Program-made: the position numbers and the translations under genes
The notes under the pieces: model-generated
Seen by the model: only the letters and a program-made list of their open reading frames with translations
Told to the model about the DNA's origin: nothing
Databases searched by the model: none
Origin: Pseudarthrobacter defluvii
Lineage (GTDB): Bacteria; Actinomycetota; Actinomycetes; Actinomycetales; Micrococcaceae
Reading direction: 5' to 3'
Length of the DNA: 64,000 nt
NCBI RefSeq assembly: GCF_030323865.1
Contig: NZ_CP066362.1
Location: 1,674,001 to 1,738,000 of the forward strand
Shown here: positions 7,392-14,895 of the stretch, piece after piece
How positions within the stretch are numbered: the first letter of the stretch is position 1
Layout: every line of letters starts with the position of its first letter

Positions 7392-9143
7392 ATGGATGAT
7401 GCACAGGCGCCTGAGGTCCCCGGTTACGACGTCGGCCGGCTGCTGGGGCGGGGGAGCAGCGCGGACGTGTGGCTGGCCAGGCAACAGCGGACCGGGAGGG
7501 ACGTCGCGCTCAAGTGCTTCCGCACTGCCGGCAGCAGGATGCGGGGCAGCGTGGCCAACACGGAGGAGGAGATGCGGCGGGAGATTCGCATCCTTTCGGT
7601 CCTGGACCACCAGCACCTGATCAGGGCCCGCGATGCCGTCCGCCTCGGGGAGCCCGGTGGAGGCACGGCGTTAACCATGGACTACGCTGCCGGCGGTTCC
7701 CTGGCACAGCTGGTCGCCGCCCGCGGCAGGCTCACTGTGGGGGAGACCGTCACCGTACTGACTCCCATCGCGCAGGCTTTGGGCTACCTTCACGGCAAAG
7801 GGTTTACCCACTCGGACGTATCTCCGGGGAACGTGCTGTTCACCGGGCAGGGAAAGCCCATGCTGTCAGACGTCGGCGTTGCCCGAATGCTGGGCGATCC
7901 TGGCTGTCCAGGAACGGCAGGAACGGCCGGTTTCCTTGACCCGTCCCCGGTCGATGCCGTGCGTGCCGGGCTGCAGCCTGAACGCGACGTTTACTCCGCT
8001 GCCGCACTTGGGTGGTACTGCCTGACAGGTGCTGCACCGGGACGCACCGCCGACCGCCCGCCGCTGTCACTCCTTGTTCCCGGCGTCCCAAGGGAACTGG
8101 CAGCAGCCCTGGAAGCAGGGCTGAACGAGGACCGGCGGCTGCGCCCCAACGCACTGGCATTGGCCACGGCTGTGTACCGCAGTGCAGACCCGCAGCCGGT
8201 GGACCTCTCCGACGCTGTCCACCCCACCGTCCTGCCCGAGCTGCTCACACGGCGCCGCGCCGCCCCTGAAACAAAGGGCGCCGGTCTCCGGACGAAACTC
8301 CGGGCTCTTCGCCGCCGCCTGGCGACGACCCGCTGGAGCGCCTTGTCCTTCACCCAGTCATCCGCCAAGCCGCCTGCTGGCCGGTCCAAACGGGGATCCA
8401 TGTGGCAACAGCTGCCGTTGGCCCAAAAGAAAGCCGCCCTTGTCGCGCACTCGAAACCTACTGCCGGGTCCGTCACCCCGCCCGGGAAGCGTGCTGTCGC
8501 ACCCGCCGTCCGGCAAGGCAAACATGCCGGCGGACCCGTAGCCGGCCGGAGGGCGGGGATACTGGCGCGTGCCCTCCTGCCCGCCATTGCCGCAGCGGCC
8601 GCCGCAATGTGGTGGCTGTCAGCCGCCGGACATCCGCCGTGGCCAGGAGCCGCCACAGCCGGTTCGCTGCCGGCAGCTGCACGTCCAGCCGAAGCTGCTG
8701 GGGACGGCGGAACACGAGCCCTTGCACCGGTTGATGGCGCCAGACAGGATGCCCTTGCGGCTGATCCCGCCGTTGCTGTGCAGGGCCTCGCCGCGCTGCG
8801 GGACCACGCATTCAGCAGCGGCCGGCTTGAGCTGCTTGCGGAGGTGAACGCGCCAGGTTCCGCAGCAGCTGCCGCCGATGAGCGCATCGCAGCGCAGCTC
8901 CGGCCAACGGGGGACCGCCTGGCCGGCTTCACCAGCACCCTCGCCGAGGTGGCGGCGGAAGTGGGTGCGACCCAGGACCATGCTGTCGTCAAGGTGGTAG
9001 CCGCCACCTCCGGCTACAGCACCGTCAATGAAGAGAACACGGTGCTTGCCACGGGGGCGCCCAGCCCGCCGCAGCCGCTTCGGTTGGTCCTTGTCTCCGT
9101 GGACGGCCAGTGGCGGGTCAGCGACATCCTTGCCGCAGAGTGA
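7392..9143 (+). CDS. Membrane-anchored Ser/Thr protein kinase-like protein
   Basis: A 583-residue protein. An N-terminal kinase domain (about 10-265) has a glycine-rich loop GRGSSADVW (19-27), the ATP-anchoring Lys41 in VALKCF and a helix-C glutamate in MRREIR (64). The catalytic loop is HSDVSPGN (140-147), so the Asp and Asn remain but the usual Arg and Lys of HRDxKxxN are missing; the DFG motif is DVG (160-162). A basic, low-complexity linker (about 285-385) precedes one membrane helix (about 390-412), then an outer Ala-rich domain to the C-terminus. This is the receptor-kinase layout of actinobacterial PknB-like proteins, but phosphotransfer ability is uncertain. It is divergent from lipB and convergent with the epimerase gene. 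Confidence 0.82.
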   Translation: MDDAQAPEVPGYDVGRLLGRGSSADVWLARQQRTGRDVALKCFRTAGSRMRGSVANTEEEMRREIRILSVLDHQHLIRARDAVRLGEPGGGTALTMDYAAGGSLAQLVAARGRLTVGETVTVLTPIAQALGYLHGKGFTHSDVSPGNVLFTGQGKPMLSDVGVARMLGDPGCPGTAGTAGFLDPSPVDAVRAGLQPERDVYSAAALGWYCLTGAAPGRTADRPPLSLLVPGVPRELAAALEAGLNEDRRLRPNALALATAVYRSADPQPVDLSDAVHPTVLPELLTRRRAAPETKGAGLRTKLRALRRRLATTRWSALSFTQSSAKPPAGRSKRGSMWQQLPLAQKKAALVAHSKPTAGSVTPPGKRAVAPAVRQGKHAGGPVAGRRAGILARALLPAIAAAAAAMWWLSAAGHPPWPGAATAGSLPAAARPAEAAGDGGTRALAPVDGARQDALAADPAVAVQGLAALRDHAFSSGRLELLAEVNAPGSAAAAADERIAAQLRPTGDRLAGFTSTLAEVAAEVGATQDHAVVKVVAATSGYSTVNEENTVLATGAPSPPQPLRLVLVSVDGQWRVSDILAAE

Positions 9144-9243
9144 AGCAGGAGCGGCGGACCTGCACCAGCAGCGGAACGCAGCCCGGATAAGACAATGTGT
9201 GGCGGAAGGAGTCCCGGCGATTTCCGGCCGCCGGTAGATGCAG

Positions 9244-10146
9244 CTAGGCGGAGCCGTCCTTGGCGACTACCCAGCGCGCAGCATCCTCGAGGCTCCCGTG
9301 CTGCCACCGGAAGCCTGCGGATGCCAGCACTGCCGGTTCCATCCGCTGGCTGTGCAGCAGGAGCTCCTCGCCCAGCCCCGGCATCACCGTGCGCAGCACA
9401 GGGGCGGGAACCCGCAGCATGGCCGGCCGGTGCAGGGCACGGGCCAGCGCCGCGACGATCGTGTTGACGTCGGCCTGCTCAGGGGCGGTCACATTGACCG
9501 GACCGGAGACCGGAGAGTCCAGGAGGAAGAGGAAGGCGGCGCAAACATCAGGAAGGGTGACCCAGGGCCAGAACTGGTGTCCGTTGCCGAAGGGACCGCC
9601 AAGGCCCAGCCGCAGCAACGGGAGCAGCTTTCCCAGCGCTCCGCCGGAACGGCTGAAGACCACTCCCGTGCGGGGCAGCACCACGCGCACGCCTGCAGGT
9701 GCCGCCAGTGCCGCCTGCTCCCACTCGACGCAGATTTGGGCCAAGGTGCTGGAACCTGCAGGCGCGTCCTCGCGCAGGACCGTGTTGCCGGCGTCGCCAT
9801 AGTAGCCGGACGCCGACTGGCTGATGAAGGTTGCCGGTGGCGTATCCATTTGCGCCATGGCCTGCACCAAAGTCCTCGTGGGGCCCAAACGGGAGCTGAA
9901 CAGCTCCTCCACCCGCTTCCGCGTCCAGGGCCTGTCGCCGATGCCGGCACCGGACAGGTTGACCACGGCGTCAGCACCGGCAAGCGCCGAGGGGTCCAGG
10001 ACACCGGCCGCCGGATCCCAGCGGACTTCGCCTGCACCGGCAGGTGGCCGCCGGACCAGGGCCACTACGGAGTGGCCGGCATCGCGGAAGGCTGCGGACA
10101 TGGAGGTGCCGATGAGCCCGGAGGCGCCGGCGATGACAATGTGCAT
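9244..10146 (-). CDS. TIGR01777 family NAD(P)-binding epimerase-like protein
   Basis: A 300-residue member of the extended short-chain dehydrogenase superfamily. The N-terminal Rossmann motif GASGLIG (about 7-13) is clear, followed by VVNLSGAGIGDRPWTRKRVEEL and the SASGYYG segment that carries the catalytic tyrosine. The C-terminal DUF1731-like part (RVPAPVLRTVMPGLGEELLLHSQRM) is typical. Its substrate is unknown. A homologue lies beside dlaT and lipB in M. tuberculosis (Rv2216, from memory), so linkage to lipoate and E2 genes is conserved. It is divergent from the tricorn protease gene across 73 bp. Confidence 0.9.
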   Translation of the reverse strand: MHIVIAGASGLIGTSMSAAFRDAGHSVVALVRRPPAGAGEVRWDPAAGVLDPSALAGADAVVNLSGAGIGDRPWTRKRVEELFSSRLGPTRTLVQAMAQMDTPPATFISQSASGYYGDAGNTVLREDAPAGSSTLAQICVEWEQAALAAPAGVRVVLPRTGVVFSRSGGALGKLLPLLRLGLGGPFGNGHQFWPWVTLPDVCAAFLFLLDSPVSGPVNVTAPEQADVNTIVAALARALHRPAMLRVPAPVLRTVMPGLGEELLLHSQRMEPAVLASAGFRWQHGSLEDAARWVVAKDGSA

Positions 10147-10207
10147 GGTCCATCACACCACGCCAGCGCGGGTTGTGTACCTCCCGCTCGGCAGGGGAGG
10201 GGTTGAC

Positions 10208-10213
10208 TATGAT
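10208..10213 (+). promoter_or_regulatory. -10 hexamer TATGAT of a leaderless start (tricorn gene)
   Basis: TATGAT is followed by exactly six bases and then ATG 10220, the clearest leaderless promoter in the window. Confidence 0.6.
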
Positions 10214-10219
10214 CAAACG

Positions 10220-13200
10220 ATGACCTCTTCGAGCTACTTCCGTTTCCCGCATTTGCACGGCGATCTGGTCACTTTCGTGGCCGAGGACGACGTGTGGATT
10301 GCGCCCCTGGACGGCGGCCGTGCCTGGCGCGTCTCATCGCTCCAGCTGCCTGCCCGCAACCCGCGCTTCACCCCCGACGGCAAGCGGCTGGTGTGGACCG
10401 TAGTGCAGGGAACGGCCCCGGAGGTGGTGTCGGCAGAGGTCGACGGCGGCGGGTACCGGCAGCTCACGTACTTTGGCCACAGCACCACAAAGGTCAAGGG
10501 ATTCACCACCGGCGGCGCCGTGGTGGTCACCAGCGCATTCCGCCAGGCTGAAAGCCGGCACACCCACGCCTACAGCGTTCCCCTCGAGGGCGGCTGGGCG
10601 CAGGAACTTCCCTACGGCCCCGTGGAGTCAGTGGCGTACGGACCTGAAGTAGGCGATGAACGCCCGGTGGTGCTGGCAAGTGTGCTGTCCCGGGAACCGG
10701 CATGGTGGAAGCGCTACCGCGGCGGCACGGCCGGGAAGCTGTGGATCGACCGCGACGGCAACGGTGAGTTCGAGCGCCTCCTGCCCGACCTCGACGGCAA
10801 CCTCACCGACCCGCTTTGGATCGACGGCCGGATCGCCTTCCTGTCCGACCACGAGGGCTACGGCAATCTGTATTCGGTGCTTCCCGACGGAAAAGACCTG
10901 CGCCGGCACACCGACCACCAGGACTTCTACGTCCGGCACGCCGCCACCGACGGCAAGCGGGTCATCTTCGAGTCCGCCGGTGAACTCTGGGTGCTCCGGG
11001 ACCTGGATTCGGAAGCGGAAAAGCTGGACATCACGCTCGGCTCCGCCTCCCAGACCAGGCGTCCTGCCCTCCTCGACGCAGTCAAGCACCTGGGCGCGGT
11101 AGCGCCGGATACCACGGGCGCCGCCAGCGCGGTGGAATCGCATGGGACGATTTCCTGGCTGCGGCACAAGGACGGGCCGTCCCGGATCATTGAGGCCACG
11201 CCGGGAGTCCGGGGCCGGCTGCCCAGGCCCCTCGGTGACGGCCGGATCGCCTACATCGCCGATCATGGCGGTGTTGAGGCCATCCACATCAAGGACATTG
11301 CCGCGCCCGTCCCGCACACCGCTGCGCAGGTGACGGCAGGGAGCGGCAACGGCGGAAGCGCTGCCGCCTCCGAAACCTCCGATTCCCCGGACACGGAACA
11401 GGCGGGCGCTGAGGGAGCGGAAGCTGTCAGCCTGCCCCAGCCCGTTCCGGCATCAGGGGCCGCGGTGCTGGCGGGGAGCTCTGCGCATGTTCCCGCGGAC
11501 GATGAGCAGCAGGCCGATGTTGCGCCCCAGGACACGGCCCCTGCCGCGGAGGCCGAGTCACCCGCGACGGAGGCGGGCATCACTGTTCCCACACCGTCGC
11601 GCGCCAGCTCCCTTGAGCCCAGCCCGGACGGCCGGTGGATCGCCCTCGGTACATCCTTCGGCGACGTGTACGTGGTGGACACCCGCAGCGGCGACCTCAG
11701 CCAGGTGGCGAGCATCGGGGAAGGCAGTATTTCCGAGCTGGCATGGTCGGCGGACTCCCGCTGGCTGGCGTGGTCCGAACCCGTCACGTCCTTTGGCTCG
11801 CGCAGCCGGCTGCGCCTGGCCACGGTGGAGCAGCTCGACGCCGACCCGGTGGACGTCACCGACGGGCGTTTCCGCGACGCCTCACCGGCCTTCACTCCGG
11901 ACGGCAAATTCCTTGCCTTCCTGTCCAACCGCAGCTTCGATCCGGTGTACGACGGGCATTCCTTTGACCTTTCCTTCCCCAGCCCCATCAAGCCGTACCT
12001 GGTGGCACTCGCCGCTGAGACGCCGTCGCCCTTTGGCCCTTCGGTTGATCCTGCGGGCGGGGAGCAGGAGGCGGACGCGCAGGGCACGGACAAGAACGAA
12101 GCGGGCGACAGCACGGTACCTGCCGTCCAGGTGGATGCGGAGGGCCTGGCGCACCGCGTGATTGGCGTTCCGGTTCCGCAGGGCAACTACAGCTCGCTGG
12201 ACGCTGTTGACGGCGCGCTCCTCTGGCTCGACTCCGTCCTGTCCGGTGTCACCGGTGATGGAAAGGCCAGCCAGGAGGACAAGGACGCCCGTCCCAGCCT
12301 GGTCCGCTACGACATTGCCAGGCGCAAGCAGACCACGCTGGTGGATGCCGTGGACAGCTACCGGCTGACCGGGGACCGCAGCAAGGTGGTGCTGGTTTCC
12401 GACAAGCAGGTGACAGTGGTCCCTTCGGACGCCAAGGCCGACGAAGAGTCGGGCAAGCTGGTCAAGGTCGACCTGGGCCGGATCCGCGTCCTGCTGAATC
12501 CGCTCAGCGTTTGGGGACAGGCATTTGATGAAGCCTGGCGGCTGCAGCGCGACTTCTTCTGGACCGAGGACATGGCCGGGCAGGACTGGGAATCCATCCA
12601 CGCCCGCTACCGCCCCATCGTGGAACGGCTGGGTTCGCATGACGACCTGGTTGACCTGCTGTGGGAACTGCACGGCGAGCTGGGGACATCCCACGCCTAC
12701 GTGCGCCCCGCTGCCGTGACCGAGCGCGGCAGCCGCGGACAGGGCCGGCTCGGCGCCGACCTCGCGCACACCGCCAACGGCTGGGAAATTACCCGGATCC
12801 TGGCGGGCGAGTCCTCCGATCCGCTGGCCACCTCACCGCTCACCAGGCCCGGCGTCGGCGCCAAAGCAGGGGACATCCTGCTGGCCATCGATGGTGTCCC
12901 GCTGTCCGAAAGCACCACCCCCGCCATGCAGCTGGTGGGAGCGGCGGGCCGCGCGGTGGAGTTGACCCTCCTCAACGGTCCGGGGCACGGTGGTGCTGAG
13001 GGCACCCAGCGCCGCGTCGCCGTCGTGCCCGTCAAGGATGAAGAGCGCCTGCGCTACCAGGAATGGGTTGCCGGCAACCGGCGGACCGTCCGCGAGGCCT
13101 CCAACGGAACCTTCGGCTACCTGCACATCCCGGACATGATGGCCAACGGCTGGGCGCAGCTGCACCGCGACCTCGACACCGAAACAGCGCTGGACGGCCT

Positions 13201-13747
13201 GATCGTCGACGTGCGCCGCAACCGTGGCGGCCACACGTCGCAGCTTGTCGCGGAACTGATCGGCCGCAAGGTAACCGGGTGGAGCATGCCGCGCGGGGAG
13301 AAGCCGCGCACGTACCCGCACCATGCGCCGAGGGGGCCGGTGATCATCCTTGCGGACGAGTTTGCCGGATCCGACGGCGACATCATCACCCAGGTGTCAA
13401 AGCTGAGGGGCATCGGGCCGGTCATTGGCACGCGCACCTGGGGCGGTGTGGTGGGCATCGACAACAGGTTTGCGCTGGCGGACGGCACCGGAGTCACCCA
13501 GCCGCGCTATGCCAACTGGTTCAGCGGCGGCGTTGGCTGGAGCGTGGAGAACTACGGCGTTGACCCGGACATCGAGGTGACCTACCCGCCTCACGCCTAC
13601 GCAGCCGGCCGCGATCCGCAGCTGGAATACGGCATTGGGGCGCTCAAGGAGATGATCCAGGAACTGCCCACGGACCGGCCGCCGGCCCGCTCGGGCTACC
13701 GCAAGCTGTTGCCTTCGCCGCTGCCGGCCCGCCCGCAGGGACGCTAG
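10220..13747 (+). CDS. Tricorn protease homologue (S41 family)
   Basis: A 1175-residue cytoplasmic tricorn-type protease, which in archaea trims peptides released by the proteasome. The N-terminal two-thirds are beta-propeller repeats (for example RFPHLHGDLVTFVAEDDVW and NPRFTPDGKRLVW). A PDZ-like domain (about 850-930) and the S41 catalytic domain follow. The catalytic set is visible: Ser824-His825 in GTSHAYV, nucleophile Ser1051 in FAGSDGDI and Glu1110 in SVENYGV. A low-complexity acidic Ala/Glu-rich insert (about 370-460) separates the propellers. The start was placed at ATG 10220, where the homologous sequence begins and a TATGAT box lies six bases upstream; the frame stays open further upstream without supporting homology. 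Confidence 0.93.
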   Translation: MTSSSYFRFPHLHGDLVTFVAEDDVWIAPLDGGRAWRVSSLQLPARNPRFTPDGKRLVWTVVQGTAPEVVSAEVDGGGYRQLTYFGHSTTKVKGFTTGGAVVVTSAFRQAESRHTHAYSVPLEGGWAQELPYGPVESVAYGPEVGDERPVVLASVLSREPAWWKRYRGGTAGKLWIDRDGNGEFERLLPDLDGNLTDPLWIDGRIAFLSDHEGYGNLYSVLPDGKDLRRHTDHQDFYVRHAATDGKRVIFESAGELWVLRDLDSEAEKLDITLGSASQTRRPALLDAVKHLGAVAPDTTGAASAVESHGTISWLRHKDGPSRIIEATPGVRGRLPRPLGDGRIAYIADHGGVEAIHIKDIAAPVPHTAAQVTAGSGNGGSAAASETSDSPDTEQAGAEGAEAVSLPQPVPASGAAVLAGSSAHVPADDEQQADVAPQDTAPAAEAESPATEAGITVPTPSRASSLEPSPDGRWIALGTSFGDVYVVDTRSGDLSQVASIGEGSISELAWSADSRWLAWSEPVTSFGSRSRLRLATVEQLDADPVDVTDGRFRDASPAFTPDGKFLAFLSNRSFDPVYDGHSFDLSFPSPIKPYLVALAAETPSPFGPSVDPAGGEQEADAQGTDKNEAGDSTVPAVQVDAEGLAHRVIGVPVPQGNYSSLDAVDGALLWLDSVLSGVTGDGKASQEDKDARPSLVRYDIARRKQTTLVDAVDSYRLTGDRSKVVLVSDKQVTVVPSDAKADEESGKLVKVDLGRIRVLLNPLSVWGQAFDEAWRLQRDFFWTEDMAGQDWESIHARYRPIVERLGSHDDLVDLLWELHGELGTSHAYVRPAAVTERGSRGQGRLGADLAHTANGWEITRILAGESSDPLATSPLTRPGVGAKAGDILLAIDGVPLSESTTPAMQLVGAAGRAVELTLLNGPGHGGAEGTQRRVAVVPVKDEERLRYQEWVAGNRRTVREASNGTFGYLHIPDMMANGWAQLHRDLDTETALDGLIVDVRRNRGGHTSQLVAELIGRKVTGWSMPRGEKPRTYPHHAPRGPVIILADEFAGSDGDIITQVSKLRGIGPVIGTRTWGGVVGIDNRFALADGTGVTQPRYANWFSGGVGWSVENYGVDPDIEVTYPPHAYAAGRDPQLEYGIGALKEMIQELPTDRPPARSGYRKLLPSPLPARPQGR

Positions 13748-13754
13748 GAACAAC

Positions 13755-13796
13755 AAAGGCCCTGTCCTTCCGGTTTCCGGAAGGACAGGGCCTTTT
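13755..13796. terminator. Bidirectional terminator between tricorn and OsmC genes
   Basis: A 19-bp perfect stem (13755-13773 with 13777-13795) has a 3-base TTT loop and A/T-rich ends (AAA before, TTTT after). It serves both convergent genes. Confidence 0.9.
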
Positions 13797-13828
13797 GCGT
13801 TGCTCTGGGCCGGGTGGGCCCGGGACTG

Positions 13829-14257
13829 CTAGGACTGCAGCGTGGCGTCGAGGGTGATCTCGATGCCGGCCAGGGCCTGTGACACCGGGCAGCCCTTCTT
13901 GGCGGCCTCGGCAATGCGCTGGAAGTCTTTCTCGGAGATGCCGGGGATGCGCGCGACGAGGGTCAGGTGGCTGCCCGTGATGCCGGTGCCGGGCTGGAAG
14001 CCAACCTCCGACTTGGTGTTGACCTCATCCGGCGTGAAGCCCGCCTGGCTCAGTTCGTGGCTGAAGGCCATGGAGAAACATGCCGAGTGGGCGGCTGCGA
14101 TCAGCTCTTCCGGGCTGGTCTTTCCGCCGGCGGCCTCGGTGCGCGCCTTCCAGGTGACATCGAAGGTGCCCAGGCCCGAGCTGTCCAGGGTGGTGTTGCC
14201 CGAGCCCTCGGTCAGGCTTCCGGTCCATACGGTGTGGGCGTTGCGTGTTGTAGCCAT
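13829..14257 (-). CDS. OsmC family peroxiredoxin-like protein
   Basis: A 142-residue OsmC/Ohr-fold protein, probably reducing organic peroxides in the cytoplasm. The two redox cysteines are present: Cys60 in AAHSACFSMAFSHEL and Cys123 in KKGCPVSQAL, with the family glutamate in SPEELIAAAH. The layout matches the OsmC rather than the Ohr branch. The start is ATG 14257, which has GAGGAGAG four bases upstream; the frame extends 17 codons further without support. In related genomes an OsmC gene close to the lipoyl and E2 genes is common, and lipoylated E2-Lpd can reduce OsmC-type proteins, so the context is suggestive. Confidence 0.92.
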   Translation of the reverse strand: MATTRNAHTVWTGSLTEGSGNTTLDSSGLGTFDVTWKARTEAAGGKTSPEELIAAAHSACFSMAFSHELSQAGFTPDEVNTKSEVGFQPGTGITGSHLTLVARIPGISEKDFQRIAEAAKKGCPVSQALAGIEITLDATLQS

Positions 14258-14392
14258 GTCTCTCCTCAACGTCGGTTCGATCCGGGTCCGGCAGCGTGGC
14301 CGGCCCACCGTTTCCCATCCTAGGGATCAGGTTCCCCCGGTGCACGGATTGTCCGCTCTCAGAGGATTATGACCGGCACCCCGGCGTCGGTG

Positions 14393-14746
14393 TTACTGCC
14401 AGATGGTGGCGATGGCGATGTTGAGCAGGGCCAGGCCGCCGACGCCGTGGGCGAGTCCGGTGGAAACGGGCTGCCCGTTCTTGACCTTGCGCGAGCCGAT
14501 GATGGCCAGGACGGCAACCACGATGGCGATGACGAACTTGATGCCCAGCTTGGCGTAGTTGGGGTCCTTGTCCGGCAGGAACGGAAGGATGCCCATCATG
14601 GCGATGCCGGTGAGCAGTTGCAGGAAGGCGCCGTCACGCTGGCGCGGGTGCACGGTGGGGGTCCGCATCGTGGCGATCCAGTAGCCCACGATCATGGCCG
14701 CGCCCACCACATGCAGGAAAACCAGGATGTTGAAGAGAATAGTCAT
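14393..14746 (-). CDS. Small four-helix membrane protein, possibly haem-binding
   Basis: A 117-residue protein with four transmembrane helices at about 4-25, 39-58, 66-84 and 96-115 and a short basic loop (29-38). Histidines lie in helix 1 (His12 in FLHVVGAAM) and at the start of helix 4 (His100 in LAHGVGG), an arrangement seen in small membrane b-type haem proteins. Haem binding is an inference, and I do not recognise a named family. Its promoter carries a near-perfect copy of the palindrome found at the cyd operon (14768-14784). A TAAGCT box six bases before the ATG suggests a leaderless mRNA. Confidence 0.72.
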   Translation of the reverse strand: MTILFNILVFLHVVGAAMIVGYWIATMRTPTVHPRQRDGAFLQLLTGIAMMGILPFLPDKDPNYAKLGIKFVIAIVVAVLAIIGSRKVKNGQPVSTGLAHGVGGLALLNIAIATIWQ

Positions 14747-14752
14747 GGCTCC

Positions 14753-14758
14753 AGCTTA
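14753..14758 (-). promoter_or_regulatory. -10 hexamer TAAGCT of a leaderless start (four-helix protein)
   Basis: TAAGCT on the minus strand is followed by six bases and then the ATG at 14746. The -35 position expected 17 bp upstream falls inside the BlaI-type palindrome at 14768-14784. Confidence 0.55.
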
Positions 14759-14767
14759 GCCAGTCAT

Positions 14768-14784
14768 TTCTACCGTCTGTAGCA
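14768..14784. promoter_or_regulatory. BlaI-type operator, remote copy
   Basis: TTCTAC-N5-GTAGCA matches 11 of the 12 arm bases of the three palindromes at the blaI-cydA divergent region, with a perfect CTAC-N5-GTAG core. It covers the presumed -35 of the four-helix membrane protein gene, so repression by the BlaI-like protein encoded at 29404-29787 is plausible. Confidence 0.55.
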
Positions 14785-14895
14785 AAGCCGCGCAGGCCGG
14801 CGCATAGCCGGCTGCCTGTTAAACTGCGACGGCGGCGCGCACCGCAGGTGGTCGTCCCACCGTTGGCGCCCGCCGCCGTCGTTCGTGGCTGGCTG

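Noticed and set aside
9824..10219. N-terminal extension of the tricorn gene
   Set aside because: The frame is open upstream but lies opposite the epimerase gene, has no homology and precedes a clear leaderless promoter at 10208-10213.
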